64,000 bases of DNA from Spartobacteria bacterium UBA695 (GCA_002298145.1 DBMP01000029.1:214533-278532); one strand, 5' to 3'; shown: positions 36,351 to 48,485, counted from the stretch's first letter. Numbers and translations: made by a program. Notes: a model not told the origin generated them from the sequence alone.

Positions 36351-38249
36351 CTACCCTTCCGCCGCGATGCGGATCGCCTCCAACTCCTCCCAACGGGCGT
36401 AGAGCGCTTCCAGCCGTTTGCGGGCCGCTTCCAGCTCCTCGTTGAGCTCCACCGCCTGGGAGCCAAATTTCTGGTGAAACTCCGAGTCGGCAAACATCCC
36501 CTCGATCTCCTCAATACGTCCTTCCACACCCAGGATGGTCTCCTCCATCCCTTCCAGCTCCTTGCCCTCCTTGTAGGTGAGCTTGCGGGGCTTGTCGGCT
36601 CCCGCGCGGCGCGGCCTCGCCTTGGCTTCCGCCGGGCCGGGATCGGGCCCGACCTGTCGCAGCATCCGCTGGCGTTTTTCCCAGTAGTAATCGTAGTTGC
36701 CAACACTGTAATTCACCTGCCCCTCGCCCTCGAAGGCCAGGATGCCGGTGCAAACGCGGTTTAAAAAATAGCGGTCGTGGCTGACCACGAGCACCACTCC
36801 CTCGAATGCGATAAGCGCCTCCTCCAGGATGCGTAGCGTGGCCAGGTCGAGGTCGTTCGTCGGCTCGTCAAGGATCAGGAAATTGCCACCGTTCTTGAGG
36901 ATGCGCGCGAGCAAGAGCCGGCTCCGCTCCCCGCCGCTCAGGAAGCGCACCTTGGTCATGATCCGGTCATCGGTGAAGAGGAAGCGCTTCAAAAAACCGC
37001 GCACGGGCACGCGCACTTCGCCATAGGTCACGTACTCGCTCTCGTCGCTGACGGCTTGGAGCACGGTGTCGTCGTCGTTGAGGAGCAGCCGGGCCTGGTC
37101 GACGTAATTAAACCGTGTGAGCTGCCCCACGCGCACCTCGCCCGTCTCCGGCGCGAGCTGGCCCAGGATGATTTTTAAGAGCGTCGTCTTACCCAGGCCG
37201 TTGCGTCCGGTAATCCCGATGCGCTGCCCGCCCTGGAACTGAAAGTCGATCCCGGAAAATAGCCGCCGCCCGCCCATGGACATCCCCACCTGGGTCAGCT
37301 CGACGACACGGTTGCCCAGCTGCGGCGCGGGCGGGATGACCAAGTCCACGTCGCGATCCAGCTCAGGAGCTTCCTGCGCGGCGGCGTCGAAATAGGCGTC
37401 GATGCGGGCTCTCGACTTGGTGCGGCGGGCCTCCGGCGTGCGGCGCACCCACTCCAGCTCGCGCGCAAGGAACATCTGGCGCTTGTGCTCGACCAGCTCA
37501 GCAGCCGCCATCCGCTCGGCCCGGGTGACGAGGTAATCGGTGTAGTTCCCCTCGTAGGACTCAAAAACACCCCCGCGCAGTTCCACGATCTGGTTGCAAA
37601 CGCTGTCGAGGAAATACCGGTCGTGCGTGACGACAAGGAACGCCCCGCGGTAGCCTTTGAGGAACTCGGCGAGCCATTCGATCGACTCGGCATCGAGATG
37701 GTTGGTCGGCTCGTCCAGGATCAGCAGATCGGGCCGCGAGACGACGGCTCGGCAGAGGGCCACACGCCGTTTTTCGCCGCCAGAGAGATTGGGAATTCGG
37801 GCATCGGCGGGCGGGCAGCTCAGCTTGGAAATGGCCGTGGCGACGCGGTTGTCGAGCGTCCAGCCGTCGAGCACGTTGATGCGCTCCTCCAGCTCGTGAT
37901 GCCGCCCGGAATCGCCCGGGAGCGCCTCAAATTCCGCAATGAGATCGAGCACATGGCGCGCCCCGTCGCGGATGTTCTCCTCCACGGTTTTCTCCGGGTC
38001 GAGGGCGAACTCCTGCGGCAGATAGCCGACGACCATGCCGCGGCGGCGGGCCACATTGCCGCTATCGGGCTCCAGGGTCTCGGCGAGGATGCGCAGGAAG
38101 GTCGATTTGCCCGAACCGTTGCGGCCTACCAAGCCGAGGCGGTCGCCTTCGTGGATCGAGAGCGAGGCATGATCGAGGACGACCTGGTCGTTATACTGAA
38201 CGCAAAGGTCTTGGGCGGTGATGAGACTGGCGGAACCGGGCTGAGCCAT
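36351..38249 (-). CDS. uup: ABC-F family ATPase (Uup-like)
   Basis: 632 residues with two ABC domains in one chain and no membrane helices. Domain 1: GRNGSGKST, LSGGEKRR, LLILDEPTNHLD; domain 2: GRNGLGKTT, LSGGERSR, FLILDEPTNDLD. A linker with basic helices joins them (about 240-310), and a C-terminal coiled coil (about 555-632, after a Pro/Arg-rich hinge) matches the DNA/ribosome-binding tail of Uup. ABC-F proteins act on ribosomes to relieve stalling; Uup also limits transposon excision. It is upstream-adjacent to nothing obviously resistance-related; recF lies 35 bp ahead of its start. Confidence 0.92.
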   Translation of the reverse strand: MAQPGSASLITAQDLCVQYNDQVVLDHASLSIHEGDRLGLVGRNGSGKSTFLRILAETLEPDSGNVARRRGMVVGYLPQEFALDPEKTVEENIRDGARHVLDLIAEFEALPGDSGRHHELEERINVLDGWTLDNRVATAISKLSCPPADARIPNLSGGEKRRVALCRAVVSRPDLLILDEPTNHLDAESIEWLAEFLKGYRGAFLVVTHDRYFLDSVCNQIVELRGGVFESYEGNYTDYLVTRAERMAAAELVEHKRQMFLARELEWVRRTPEARRTKSRARIDAYFDAAAQEAPELDRDVDLVIPPAPQLGNRVVELTQVGMSMGGRRLFSGIDFQFQGGQRIGITGRNGLGKTTLLKIILGQLAPETGEVRVGQLTRFNYVDQARLLLNDDDTVLQAVSDESEYVTYGEVRVPVRGFLKRFLFTDDRIMTKVRFLSGGERSRLLLARILKNGGNFLILDEPTNDLDLATLRILEEALIAFEGVVLVVSHDRYFLNRVCTGILAFEGEGQVNYSVGNYDYYWEKRQRMLRQVGPDPGPAEAKARPRRAGADKPRKLTYKEGKELEGMEETILGVEGRIEEIEGMFADSEFHQKFGSQAVELNEELEAARKRLEALYARWEELEAIRIAAEG

Positions 38250-38284
38250 GGGAACGGGAGAAGTAGCGTCTTAGGGCGGCGCGG

Positions 38285-39331
38285 TCAAGCGGTCGTTAAG
38301 AGGCGGTTCTCCAACTTGAAGACGCGGGCGGCGGCGGTATCGGCCCAGTCGAAGTGCGTGGTGGTGATGATTTGCTGTGCGCCGGAGGGGAGGTGGGCCA
38401 GGAGCGCGTTGCGGCGGTTCAGGTCGAGTTCGCCGAAAATATCATCCAGGAGGAGCAGGGGGAGAGCTTCGTGGCGGGCTTCGATGAGCCGGGCCTGAGC
38501 GAGCCGCAGCGCCAGGGCGAGCGTGCGCTGCTGGCCCTCGCTGGCGAGCGCGGAGGGGAGGCCGCCCAGTTCGAGCGCCAGTTCGTCGCGGTGCGGGCCC
38601 ACCCGGGTCTGCCGCAGCCGCCAATCCTCGTCGCGGCTGGCTTCCAGGTTGACGGCAAAGTTGTCCCCCACCCCGGGCACGTAGCGCAGCGCCAGCGCCT
38701 CACCCGCCGCGCCGCCGATGGCCAACTGGGCGGCGGCGGCGTGGGGCGAAAGTTCTTCCACCAGCCGGGCGCGCGCCTCGGTAAGGGCCGTTCCGGCGGT
38801 AATGAGCGGAGCGTCGAAGGCCGCGATCTGCCGCCAGGCCGCCCCCGGTTGCTTAAGGAGCCGGTTGCGGGAGCGCAGGGCCGTTTCGTAATCGCGCAGG
38901 TGGCGGCGGTAGGAGGCGTCGAGCTGAACGGCCACGAAATCGAGGTAGCGCCGCCGCTCCTCCGCTCCGCCCTGGACGAGCGCCATGTCGGCATTGGAAA
39001 ACCAGACCACGCGGCCGATTTTCAGGTAATCGGCGGCGGAACGCTGCTCCACGGAGTCGAGCGCCAGCTTTTTACGGCGCGAGGAGTAGTAAAATTGCAG
39101 GTGATTGCCCGCATAGAACCCGTCCAGCACCAGCCCGACGGACCCGATCCGCACCAGCGGCCCCAGGGTGCTGGTCCGGGGCGACTGGAGCCGCAGGAGC
39201 ACGCACGCGGCTTCAAGCAGCGAGGTTTTTCCCTGGGCATTAGGGCCCACGATGACGTTGACTCCCGGGGCGAACTCGGTTTCGAGCGCCTGGAAGCAGC
39301 GAAAATCGCGAAGTTTGAGGGCGGAGAGCAC
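38285..39331 (-). CDS. recF: DNA replication and repair protein RecF
   Basis: 348 residues. It loads RecA at gaps together with RecO and RecR. Walker A GPNAQGKTS near residue 30, ABC-type signature region SEGQQRTLALALRLAQ, Walker B LPLLLLDDIFGELD and the RVGPHRDEL block are all present. It lacks the usual dnaA-dnaN-gyrB neighbours, lying instead upstream of uup and downstream of a Sel1-repeat gene. Confidence 0.94.
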   Translation of the reverse strand: MLSALKLRDFRCFQALETEFAPGVNVIVGPNAQGKTSLLEAACVLLRLQSPRTSTLGPLVRIGSVGLVLDGFYAGNHLQFYYSSRRKKLALDSVEQRSAADYLKIGRVVWFSNADMALVQGGAEERRRYLDFVAVQLDASYRRHLRDYETALRSRNRLLKQPGAAWRQIAAFDAPLITAGTALTEARARLVEELSPHAAAAQLAIGGAAGEALALRYVPGVGDNFAVNLEASRDEDWRLRQTRVGPHRDELALELGGLPSALASEGQQRTLALALRLAQARLIEARHEALPLLLLDDIFGELDLNRRNALLAHLPSGAQQIITTTHFDWADTAAARVFKLENRLLTTA

Positions 39332-39392
39332 GGGGCGATTCTACGGCGCGGGCCACGGTGGCGGGAAGCCAGAATCCGCACAACCGCAAGCC

Positions 39393-41150
39393 TTAGCCCA
39401 GGCCAATCGCAAACGGGTCATCGTTATTCCGCTTATCTCGAACGGGAACGAACTTCTCCACCCGCTTTTTCCCCTCCTCGATTTGTTCCGGGGTGAGCCG
39501 CAGCAGCAGGGTTTGGAGGTTGACCCCCGTGGCTCGCTTCAACCCGGGGTCGTCGGCATGCTGGATGGCCAGCGTGTACCACTTGTAAGCCTCGACGTAA
39601 TCGCGCTCGCAGCCCGTGGCGGAGTCCAACGAGTGGCCATAAAATGCCTCGGCGTTGGCAAACCCCTGGAGGGCGGAAAAGCGCAGCCAGCGCACCCCTT
39701 CGGTCGGATCGGCCTCCAGCCCGCAATCTCCCTGCACACACCAAATTCCATACTGGAACTGCGCCACGGGGTCCCCGTTTTCAGCCGCTTTGCGCATCCA
39801 CTCTGCCGCCTCGGCCTTCCCTTTGGTATCAAAGGAGGCTTCGTTCAGGAAGAGCGCATATTGCCGCTGCGCGGCTGGGAACCCTCGCTGAGCCGACCTC
39901 CGGCACCATTCCATGGCAAGGTCGGGATTTTTTTCCACGACATCCCCCCGGTTATAAGCGGTCGAGAGGAAATACTGCGCCAGGGCATCCCCGGCTTCCG
40001 CTGCCTTGCGGAGGTAGACCATGCCCCGGGGCATGTCGCGCGGGACCTCGATCCCCTTCCAATAGGTCTCCCCCAGGCATAGCTCCGCCCGGTGACTGCC
40101 GCCATCCGCCGCCTTGGCGATCCACTCCAACCCCTTGTTGACGTCCTTGGGCACTCCCATTCCAAAAAAACAGAGGACCCCGAACGAAAACTGCGCCTCG
40201 GCATAGCCGGAATCGGCCGCCTTGCGGAACCAATAGGCGGCCAGGGAGAGATCTTTTTCCACTTCCATGCCTTCAAAGTAAGCGCCCGCCAAACAATGCT
40301 GTCCAAAGGCATCCCCATGCTCGGCGGCCACCCGGAACCAGCGAAGGGCTTCCCGGGTATCCCTCAAGAGGCCATCGCCGCGAAAGCAACGCATCCCGAG
40401 ATTCGTCTGCGCACAGGCCACCCCGGCGGCAGCCGCCTTGCGCGTCCATTCCACCGCCTTGACTGTGTCCCGAGGCACCCCTCCGACTGGGGCGGTGTAA
40501 TATTCGGCAACCCATTGCATTGCCAAGGGAACGCCATGGTTGCCCGCCCGCTCCAGCCACTTGATCCTCTCGGTCTCGTCCTTTTCCACGCCGAAGCCTG
40601 TTTCATAAGCGCGCGCCATGTTCATCTCCGCTAAGGCAAAATCTTGTCCGGCCGCTTTGCGGAACCACTCCAGCGCCTCCTTTTCAACGCCGCGCTCGGC
40701 CAGGGTCCTCCCCAGGTTATTCTGGGCTCTCGCCCCGCCCATCGCCGCGGCGCGTCGCAAGAGCCGCTCCCCGTTCTCCACATCGCGGGGCACCACTTTG
40801 CCTTCGATGGTCCAACATCCCAGCACCCCAATGGCCTCGCCATTGCCCGCTTCGGCCGCCTGCTTCAGGTAGCGAACGGCCAGCTCCGGGTTCGTCTGTT
40901 TGCCATCGTAATAATACTGGGCCGCCTGGAGTTGCGCCTCGGCATCGCCCTTGGCCGCCCGGGCAAGCACTCGCTCCAGCCCGTCAGAACGCGAATCCCC
41001 GGCAACGGGAAGGGGTGAAACGGGGCTACTGGGACCGGCTCCTGAGGACGGGGATGATGACGGGGACGCGGACGGCACCAACGGCTCGCCAAACGCTCCG
41101 GCCCAGGGCCAGGCGCAAATGAGAACTACCAATAGCTTCCAGCAACGCAT
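39393..41150 (-). CDS. Exported Sel1-repeat protein (copy 2)
   Basis: 585 residues. After a signal peptide (MRCWKLLVVLICAWPWAGAFG) and a Pro/Ser-rich linker, about twelve Sel1-type repeats of about 36 residues follow (pattern A..LG..Y..G.GV..D...A..W.RKAA..G...AQ). The C-terminus has a non-repeat cap (EAYKWYTLAI ... LTPEQIEEGKKR). It is closely similar to the next gene upstream (41232-42995), including the signal peptide and C-terminal cap, so the two arose by tandem duplication. Such solenoids mediate protein contacts in the periplasm or at the surface. Confidence 0.88.
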   Translation of the reverse strand: MRCWKLLVVLICAWPWAGAFGEPLVPSASPSSSPSSGAGPSSPVSPLPVAGDSRSDGLERVLARAAKGDAEAQLQAAQYYYDGKQTNPELAVRYLKQAAEAGNGEAIGVLGCWTIEGKVVPRDVENGERLLRRAAAMGGARAQNNLGRTLAERGVEKEALEWFRKAAGQDFALAEMNMARAYETGFGVEKDETERIKWLERAGNHGVPLAMQWVAEYYTAPVGGVPRDTVKAVEWTRKAAAAGVACAQTNLGMRCFRGDGLLRDTREALRWFRVAAEHGDAFGQHCLAGAYFEGMEVEKDLSLAAYWFRKAADSGYAEAQFSFGVLCFFGMGVPKDVNKGLEWIAKAADGGSHRAELCLGETYWKGIEVPRDMPRGMVYLRKAAEAGDALAQYFLSTAYNRGDVVEKNPDLAMEWCRRSAQRGFPAAQRQYALFLNEASFDTKGKAEAAEWMRKAAENGDPVAQFQYGIWCVQGDCGLEADPTEGVRWLRFSALQGFANAEAFYGHSLDSATGCERDYVEAYKWYTLAIQHADDPGLKRATGVNLQTLLLRLTPEQIEEGKKRVEKFVPVRDKRNNDDPFAIGLG

Positions 41151-41231
41151 GGCGGCGGATTAAAGCAACGACGACGAATTCTTTCCAGCTTTTCCCGCCG
41201 GAGGGGGGCAGCCCATATGCTCCCTGCCTCA

Positions 41232-42995
41232 CTAACTCACACCCACCGCGAAGGGGTCGTCCACTCCTTTCTTTTCTTCAATGGGCCTAAACGTCTCGGC
41301 TCGCCGCCGACCGTCCTCGATCTGCTCCGGCGTCAACCGGGGGAGCAGCCCGCGCAGGTTGACCTCCGCCCGCTGCTTTGATTCGGGGTCCGCGTCTTGC
41401 TTGATCGCCAACGTGTACCATTTGCAGGCTTCCACCAAGTCGCGCTCAACGCCCTCTCCGGTATCCAGCGCGTAGCCATAGGCATTTTCGCCCCGCGAAC
41501 ACCCTTGAAGCGCGGAGAAACGCATCCAATCCGCCGCCTCTTTCTTGTTGATCTCGACCCCGTGATCGCCCCGCATCCGCCAAATTCCCCACTGGGCCTG
41601 CGCCAACGGTTCGCCCCGTTCGGCAGCCTTGAGCATCCACTCCACCGCCTCCGCTATTTTTTGAGGGTCCGTGAAATATTTGAGCAAATTCATCGCGTGC
41701 TGCGACTGGGCCCGCAAACATCCATTCTCGGCGGATTTGGCACACCAGTTGAAGGCCGCCGTTTCGTCCTTCTCCACACCAGCCCCTTCAAAGTACGCGG
41801 CCGCTAAAAAATACTGCGACACCGCTTCCCCGGCCTCCGCCGCCTTGCGGATGTACCCAACCGCCCGGATGGGATCGCGTGGCACCTCTTTGCCGAGCCA
41901 GAAAATCTCCCCCAGGCAGGCTTCGGCCCGGTGGTTGCCCAGATCCGCCGCCTTGCGGAGCCATTCAATGCTCGCGGCCACGTCCTTTTTCACCCCCACG
42001 CCATTGAGATACATGATCCCCAGGATCACCTGCGCATGGGTATGACCTCGCTCGGCGGCCTTGGCATACCAGAGGGCCGCCTGGGCCAGGTCTTTGTCCA
42101 CACCCAAGCCCTCCTGGTAGGCCCGGGCCAGGTAATCCTGGGCGATGGCATCTCCCTTCTCCGCTGATTCGCGAAAATACTTCACCGCCAACTCCTTGTC
42201 CGTCAGCACGCCCTCGCCCATCCAGTAGCGGACCCCCAGGTTGGTCTGAGCGGGCAAGGCCCCTCCCGCTGTAGCCTTGCGCGTCCAGGCCACGGCCAGC
42301 TCCATGTTTTTGGGGACCGCGCCATGGCCAGCGGTGTAGTAATCGGCCAGCGTCTGCATGGCCTGAACTTTGCCGTGCTTCGCCGCCCGCTCCAGCCACT
42401 TCACTTCCTCAAGCTCGTCTTTTTCCACCCCATTCCCGAAGCGATAAACAACAGCGAGATTCAACTCAGCATCAGGCACCCCTTTTTCCGCCGCTTTGCG
42501 AAACCATTCGACCGCCTCCCGGGGATTACGGATAAGCAAAAAGCAGCCCAGGCTGTTCTGGGCGATCGGCATCCCGGCCTCCGCTGCCTCGCGCAGCAAG
42601 GGTTCACCTTTTTCAAGGTCGCGCGGAATGAGCTTCCCCTCCACAAGCCATGTTCCCAGTGCCCCCTTGGCATCCGCGTTTCCCCCGGCGATGGCCCGCT
42701 CCATGTAGCGGACGGCCAAGCTTGAATTTTGCGGGACCTGCTTGCCCTCCCAGTAATACAGCCCCGCCATAAATTGCGCCTGGGCATCGCCGTTGTCTGC
42801 GCGCGTGAGAACCTTTTCGACTTCCATGGAGCGCGGCGCGGCGGGCCGGGGTGCGGCGTCATCCCCGGGAATGGAAATCGGGACACACGAACCGGTGCTC
42901 AGGGGCGTGGACGCGGGCGGCACCAACGGTTCGCCAAACGCTCCGGCCAAGGGCCAGGCGCAGACGAGGGTTCCGAGGAGCTTCCAGCAACGCAT
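41232..42995 (-). CDS. Exported Sel1-repeat protein (copy 1)
   Basis: 587 residues, paralogue of the gene at 39393-41150 with the same plan: signal peptide (MRCWKLLGTLVCAWPLAGAFG), Pro/Ser/Ala linker, about twelve Sel1 repeats and an EACKWYTLAI ... LTPEQIEDGRRR cap. Short upstream sequences also match (GGCGGATTAAA near both starts), so the duplication took in the leader. It begins 38 bp after the thiC stop on the same strand and may share its transcript. Confidence 0.88.
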   Translation of the reverse strand: MRCWKLLGTLVCAWPLAGAFGEPLVPPASTPLSTGSCVPISIPGDDAAPRPAAPRSMEVEKVLTRADNGDAQAQFMAGLYYWEGKQVPQNSSLAVRYMERAIAGGNADAKGALGTWLVEGKLIPRDLEKGEPLLREAAEAGMPIAQNSLGCFLLIRNPREAVEWFRKAAEKGVPDAELNLAVVYRFGNGVEKDELEEVKWLERAAKHGKVQAMQTLADYYTAGHGAVPKNMELAVAWTRKATAGGALPAQTNLGVRYWMGEGVLTDKELAVKYFRESAEKGDAIAQDYLARAYQEGLGVDKDLAQAALWYAKAAERGHTHAQVILGIMYLNGVGVKKDVAASIEWLRKAADLGNHRAEACLGEIFWLGKEVPRDPIRAVGYIRKAAEAGEAVSQYFLAAAYFEGAGVEKDETAAFNWCAKSAENGCLRAQSQHAMNLLKYFTDPQKIAEAVEWMLKAAERGEPLAQAQWGIWRMRGDHGVEINKKEAADWMRFSALQGCSRGENAYGYALDTGEGVERDLVEACKWYTLAIKQDADPESKQRAEVNLRGLLPRLTPEQIEDGRRRAETFRPIEEKKGVDDPFAVGVS

Positions 42996-43033
42996 AGCGG
43001 CGGATTAAAACAACCGCCGCAGCGTTTTTCCAG

Positions 43034-45140
<2,107 letters not shown>

Positions 45141-45225
45141 GTCCATGATAGAGCAAAATAAGGGGCCGTCCAGCCCGGATACGAGGGCCGAATCCCTCAT
45201 CGCAAGCGTTAACCAGAGAACGTCT

Positions 45226-45738
45226 ATGAAACTACTGTCACTGAAAATCAACTCGCTCTCCGATGTGTTCATCCAGGAGTTGCGCGATATCTACAGCGCC
45301 GAGAACCAGCTCGTGGACGCGCTGCCAAAGCTGGCCGACGCCGCTTCTTCCCTGGAACTCAAGGCTGGCTTCGAGGCGCATCTGGACCAGACCAAGGAGC
45401 ACGTGGCCCGCCTGGAGCGAATTTTCGAAGCCCTCGGCATTGATCCCGGCGGCGAGAGCTGCGAAGCCATGGAGGGCCTGGTGAGCGAAGGCAAGGACTA
45501 CATCGGCGCCGAGGGCGACCCGGACTCGCGTGACGTGGGCCTCATCGCCATTGCGCAAAAGGTGGAGCACTACGAGATCGCTGGCTACGGAACGCTGCGG
45601 GCCCTGGCGCTGCATCTCAACAACCCCTCCGCCGCCGAACTCCTTGAGCAAACGCTCGACGAAGAGGCCAAAACCGACCAAAAGCTGACCGGCATCGCCG
45701 AGCGCATCTTGCGCGCCGGTCCGAACCGGGCCGAGTAG
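45226..45738 (+). CDS. Ferritin-like DUF892 protein (YciE/YciF family)
   Basis: 170 residues from ATG 45226; an upstream ATG at 45145 would add 27 residues not seen in the family, and the region before overlaps the riboswitch promoter. The whole chain is a four-helix bundle of the ferritin-like DUF892 type: DVFIQELRDIYSAENQLVDALPKL, ELKAGFEAHLDQTKEHVARLE, HYEIAGYGTLRALA and LLEQTLDEEAKTDQKL, with paired Glu/His ligands. Members are stress-induced (general stress or osmotic). It is divergent from thiC. Confidence 0.9.
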   Translation: MKLLSLKINSLSDVFIQELRDIYSAENQLVDALPKLADAASSLELKAGFEAHLDQTKEHVARLERIFEALGIDPGGESCEAMEGLVSEGKDYIGAEGDPDSRDVGLIAIAQKVEHYEIAGYGTLRALALHLNNPSAAELLEQTLDEEAKTDQKLTGIAERILRAGPNRAE

Positions 45739-45849
45739 CTTTTTCCCCCCTGCTTTCCGCAGTGGATTCGACGCGGTCGGGCCTTGTACCCGGCCGCGCA
45801 ACGCTTTGCTTTTATCCTTGGGGGCCCTTTGGTATTAACTCCCGTCATC

Positions 45850-46797
45850 ATGAGCCCCCATTTTTCCCCGTCCCCCGCAGCCGAAACCCGCAACGGCATC
45901 CCCTACCGCCCCCTCGGGCGCACCGGCGAGCAAGTCTCCCTCATCGGCCTCGGCGGCTTTCACCTCGGCATGCAGGCGACGACCGAGGAGGAAAGCATCC
46001 GCATCATCCGCCAGGGGCTCGACGCGGGCTTGAACTTTCTCGACAACGCCTGGGACTACAACAACGGCACATCCGAGCTCCGCATGGGCAAGGCGCTCCG
46101 CGACGGCTACCGCGCGAAGGCCTTCCTGATGACCAAAATCGACGGCCGCACCAAGGCGAGCGCGGCGGCGCAGATCGACGAATCGCTGCGGCGGCTCCAG
46201 ACCGATTGCGTGGACTTGCTCCAGTTCCATGAAGTGATCCACCCGGACGACCCGGAGCGGATCTTCGCCCCCGGCGGAGCGCTGGAGGCGGTGATGGAAG
46301 CCCAGCAGGCCGGGAAACTGCGCTTCATCGGCTTCACCGGCCACAAGAGCCCCGAGGTGCTCCTACAAATGCTCAAAGTGGCGGCGGAAAACGGCTTCCG
46401 CTTCGATGCCGCTCAGCTACCCCTCAACGTCATGGACGCCCATTTTCACAGCTTCGAGAAGCTCGTGCTGCCGGAGCTGGTCAACGACGGCGTGGGCGTG
46501 CTCGGGATGAAGGCCATGGGCGATCCGTTTATTCTGGAGAGCCAAGCCGTGACAGCTCCGGAGTGCCTGCGTTACACGATGAGCCTGCCCGTAAGCACGC
46601 TCGTCACCGGCTGCGACAAGCTCCCCATCCTCAATCAGGCGCTGGAGGCGGCCAGGACCTTCGCGCCGCTCAGCGCGGGGGAAAGAGCCGCGCTCCTGGA
46701 AAGGACGAGGCCGTACGCGGGGGAAGGCCGCTTTGAGCTGTACAAAACCACCCCCCATTTCGACTCCACCGTGGCCCATCCGGAGTGGCTGGGATAG
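45850..46797 (+). CDS. Aldo/keto reductase
   Basis: 315 residues from ATG 45850. TIM-barrel family pattern: LGRTGEQVSLIGLGGFHLG, LDNAWDYNNGTSE with the catalytic Asp and Tyr positions, KAFLMTKIDG with the catalytic Lys, VDLLQFHEV with the His, and GVLGMKAMG. The C-terminus lacks the ferredoxin part found in some homologues. Reduces aldehydes or ketones with NADPH; substrate unknown. It is 42 bp ahead of a PfpI gene and may be co-transcribed with it and sixA. Confidence 0.92.
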   Translation: MSPHFSPSPAAETRNGIPYRPLGRTGEQVSLIGLGGFHLGMQATTEEESIRIIRQGLDAGLNFLDNAWDYNNGTSELRMGKALRDGYRAKAFLMTKIDGRTKASAAAQIDESLRRLQTDCVDLLQFHEVIHPDDPERIFAPGGALEAVMEAQQAGKLRFIGFTGHKSPEVLLQMLKVAAENGFRFDAAQLPLNVMDAHFHSFEKLVLPELVNDGVGVLGMKAMGDPFILESQAVTAPECLRYTMSLPVSTLVTGCDKLPILNQALEAARTFAPLSAGERAALLERTRPYAGEGRFELYKTTPHFDSTVAHPEWLG

Positions 46798-46839
46798 GCG
46801 CGAACAGCCATCGCCCGGCATCAGGCCGAAACATCGGCA

Positions 46840-47430
46840 ATGAACGAAAAGCTTCTTAACAAACGGGTGGCCATCCTGGCCACGGACGGCGTGGAGCAGT
46901 CTGAGATCGAGAAACCGCTCGAAGCACTGGAGGACGCGGGGGCGATCCCCGTGGTCGTGTCGCTCCGCGCGGGTGTCATCCAGAGCATGCGCCATGCGGA
47001 AAAGGGGGAGGAATTCGAGGTCAACGAAACCCTCGACCACGCCAAGGTGGGGGACTTCGACGCGCTGGTCCTTCCGGGCGGGCTGATCAACCCGGATACG
47101 CTGCGCGCGACCCGCCGAGCCGTCGATTTCGTGCGCGGATTCGCCGAGCAGGGCAAGCCGATCGCGGCCATCTGCCACGGCCCCTGGCTCTTGATCGAGG
47201 CGGGCATCGCCCACGGGCGGCGGCTCACCTCCTGGCCCGCCATCCAGACCGATATTCGCAACGCGGGCGGCGAATGGGTGGACGAGCCGGTCGTCGTCGA
47301 CCGCGGCCTGGTGACCAGCCGCTACCCGGCGGACCTCGATGCCTTTAACGCAAAGATGATCGAGGAAATCGCCGAAGGCTACCACGCGCTCATGTCAGCC
47401 AAGCTGGGAGAACGCTCCCGGGTAATCTAG
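46840..47430 (+). CDS. DJ-1/PfpI family protein
   Basis: 196 residues. Family motifs: RVAILATDGVEQSEI, FDALVLPGG, and the nucleophile elbow AAICHGPWLL with catalytic Cys near residue 109. This PfpI/YhbO-type group includes stress proteins with deglycase or glyoxalase-like activities and proteases. It sits between an aldo/keto reductase and sixA, suggesting a carbonyl-stress or detoxification set (inference). Confidence 0.92.
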   Translation: MNEKLLNKRVAILATDGVEQSEIEKPLEALEDAGAIPVVVSLRAGVIQSMRHAEKGEEFEVNETLDHAKVGDFDALVLPGGLINPDTLRATRRAVDFVRGFAEQGKPIAAICHGPWLLIEAGIAHGRRLTSWPAIQTDIRNAGGEWVDEPVVVDRGLVTSRYPADLDAFNAKMIEEIAEGYHALMSAKLGERSRVI

Positions 47431-47442
47431 AATCCAAGTTCC

Positions 47443-47898
47443 ATGCGGATTTATTTTCTCAGGCACGGCGCGGCCGATTGGCCGGACTGGCCGGGCGCGG
47501 ACGACGACCGCCCCTTGAATGCGGAGGGAGCCCGGCAGACCCGGCTCGTGGCCGACGGGCTGCGCCGGATACGGGTCATCCCGGACCTGATCCTCACCAG
47601 CCCCCTCCTGCGCGCCTTCCAGACGGCCGGGATCGTCGCAGACGAGCTCGCCGTGCACCGAACCACCGACCCAGACCTCGCTCCCGGCTTCACCCCCAAG
47701 AAACTGGCACACCTGCTGGAGCGCCACCCCGGGAAGACCGTCATGCTCGTGGGGCACGAACCGGATTTCAGCCATTTGATCGAATCGCTCACCGGCGCGA
47801 GGGTAAAGCTAGCCAAAGCTGGCGTGGCCCTGGTCGATCTGGAAAGCGGGAAACTGCTCTGCCTCTTCCCGCCGAAGGTCCTCGGGGCAGCCTCCTAA
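47443..47898 (+). CDS. sixA: Phosphohistidine phosphatase SixA
   Basis: 151 residues, the short histidine-phosphatase-superfamily member. The RHG signature (FLRHGAADWP) and the second His in VGHEPDFSHL form the active site. SixA-type enzymes dephosphorylate phosphohistidines on signalling or PTS proteins. It is 12 bp after the PfpI gene. Confidence 0.92.
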   Translation: MRIYFLRHGAADWPDWPGADDDRPLNAEGARQTRLVADGLRRIRVIPDLILTSPLLRAFQTAGIVADELAVHRTTDPDLAPGFTPKKLAHLLERHPGKTVMLVGHEPDFSHLIESLTGARVKLAKAGVALVDLESGKLLCLFPPKVLGAAS

Positions 47899-48158
47899 CC
47901 CAGCTTCCCTCTCCTTCGCGCTCTCCGTCTCCTTTTGTGAAAATCCCCCCACCCCTCAGAGAAAAATAGCGCGGAGCCCGACCGGCCTCCCTGCTCTCCC
48001 CTTTCCGGTCAGGCCCCGCACCCTTGATATCGCCAAGCGTTCTTTGTGCGGTCTCGGAAGTTCCTGCCGCTTGGCGACTTACCGCCGAAAGCGCATCCTA
48101 ATAAATGTTTTTTCTTTGCGCGGGCGGCCGGTTCGGGCGACTCTCTTCTCTGTAAACG

Positions 48159-48485
48159 ATGAGCGCGCGAATCCAATACCAGTGCCAACAATGCGGAGCC
48201 TGCTGCCGCATCCCCGGCTTTGTGCGGATAACGGAAACGGAGATTCCCCGCATCGCGGCGCATTTGGAGCTGGCGGAAGATGATTTCATCCAACGCTTTA
48301 CACGGCTCACCCCCCAACGCGGCGGCCTCGCGCTCATCGACAAACCCAGCGGCGAGTGTTTTTTCCTGGAAGGGAACACCTGCCGCCTTCAAGCCGCAAA
48401 ACCGGCCCAGTGTGTCGGATTCCCCAACACCTGGAACACCCCCGGCTGGGAAAAAACCTGCCGGGCCATCCCACTTACGAATTGA
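48159..48485 (+). CDS. YkgJ family cysteine-cluster protein
   Basis: 108 residues. The N-terminus has the CxxCxxCC motif (C9, C12, C15, C16 in CQQCGACC), with further Cys at about 69, 77, 87 and 101, as in YkgJ zinc- or iron-sulfur-cluster proteins. The function of the family is poorly known. Its TGA overlaps the start of the HAD phosphatase (TGATG), so the two are translationally coupled. Confidence 0.88.
   Translation: MSARIQYQCQQCGACCRIPGFVRITETEIPRIAAHLELAEDDFIQRFTRLTPQRGGLALIDKPSGECFFLEGNTCRLQAAKPAQCVGFPNTWNTPGWEKTCRAIPLTN

Noticed and set aside
39393..42995. Sel1 genes as secreted effectors of a host-interaction system
   Set aside because: Sel1 proteins can be effectors in some pathogens, but here only ordinary signal peptides and no secretion-system genes are visible.
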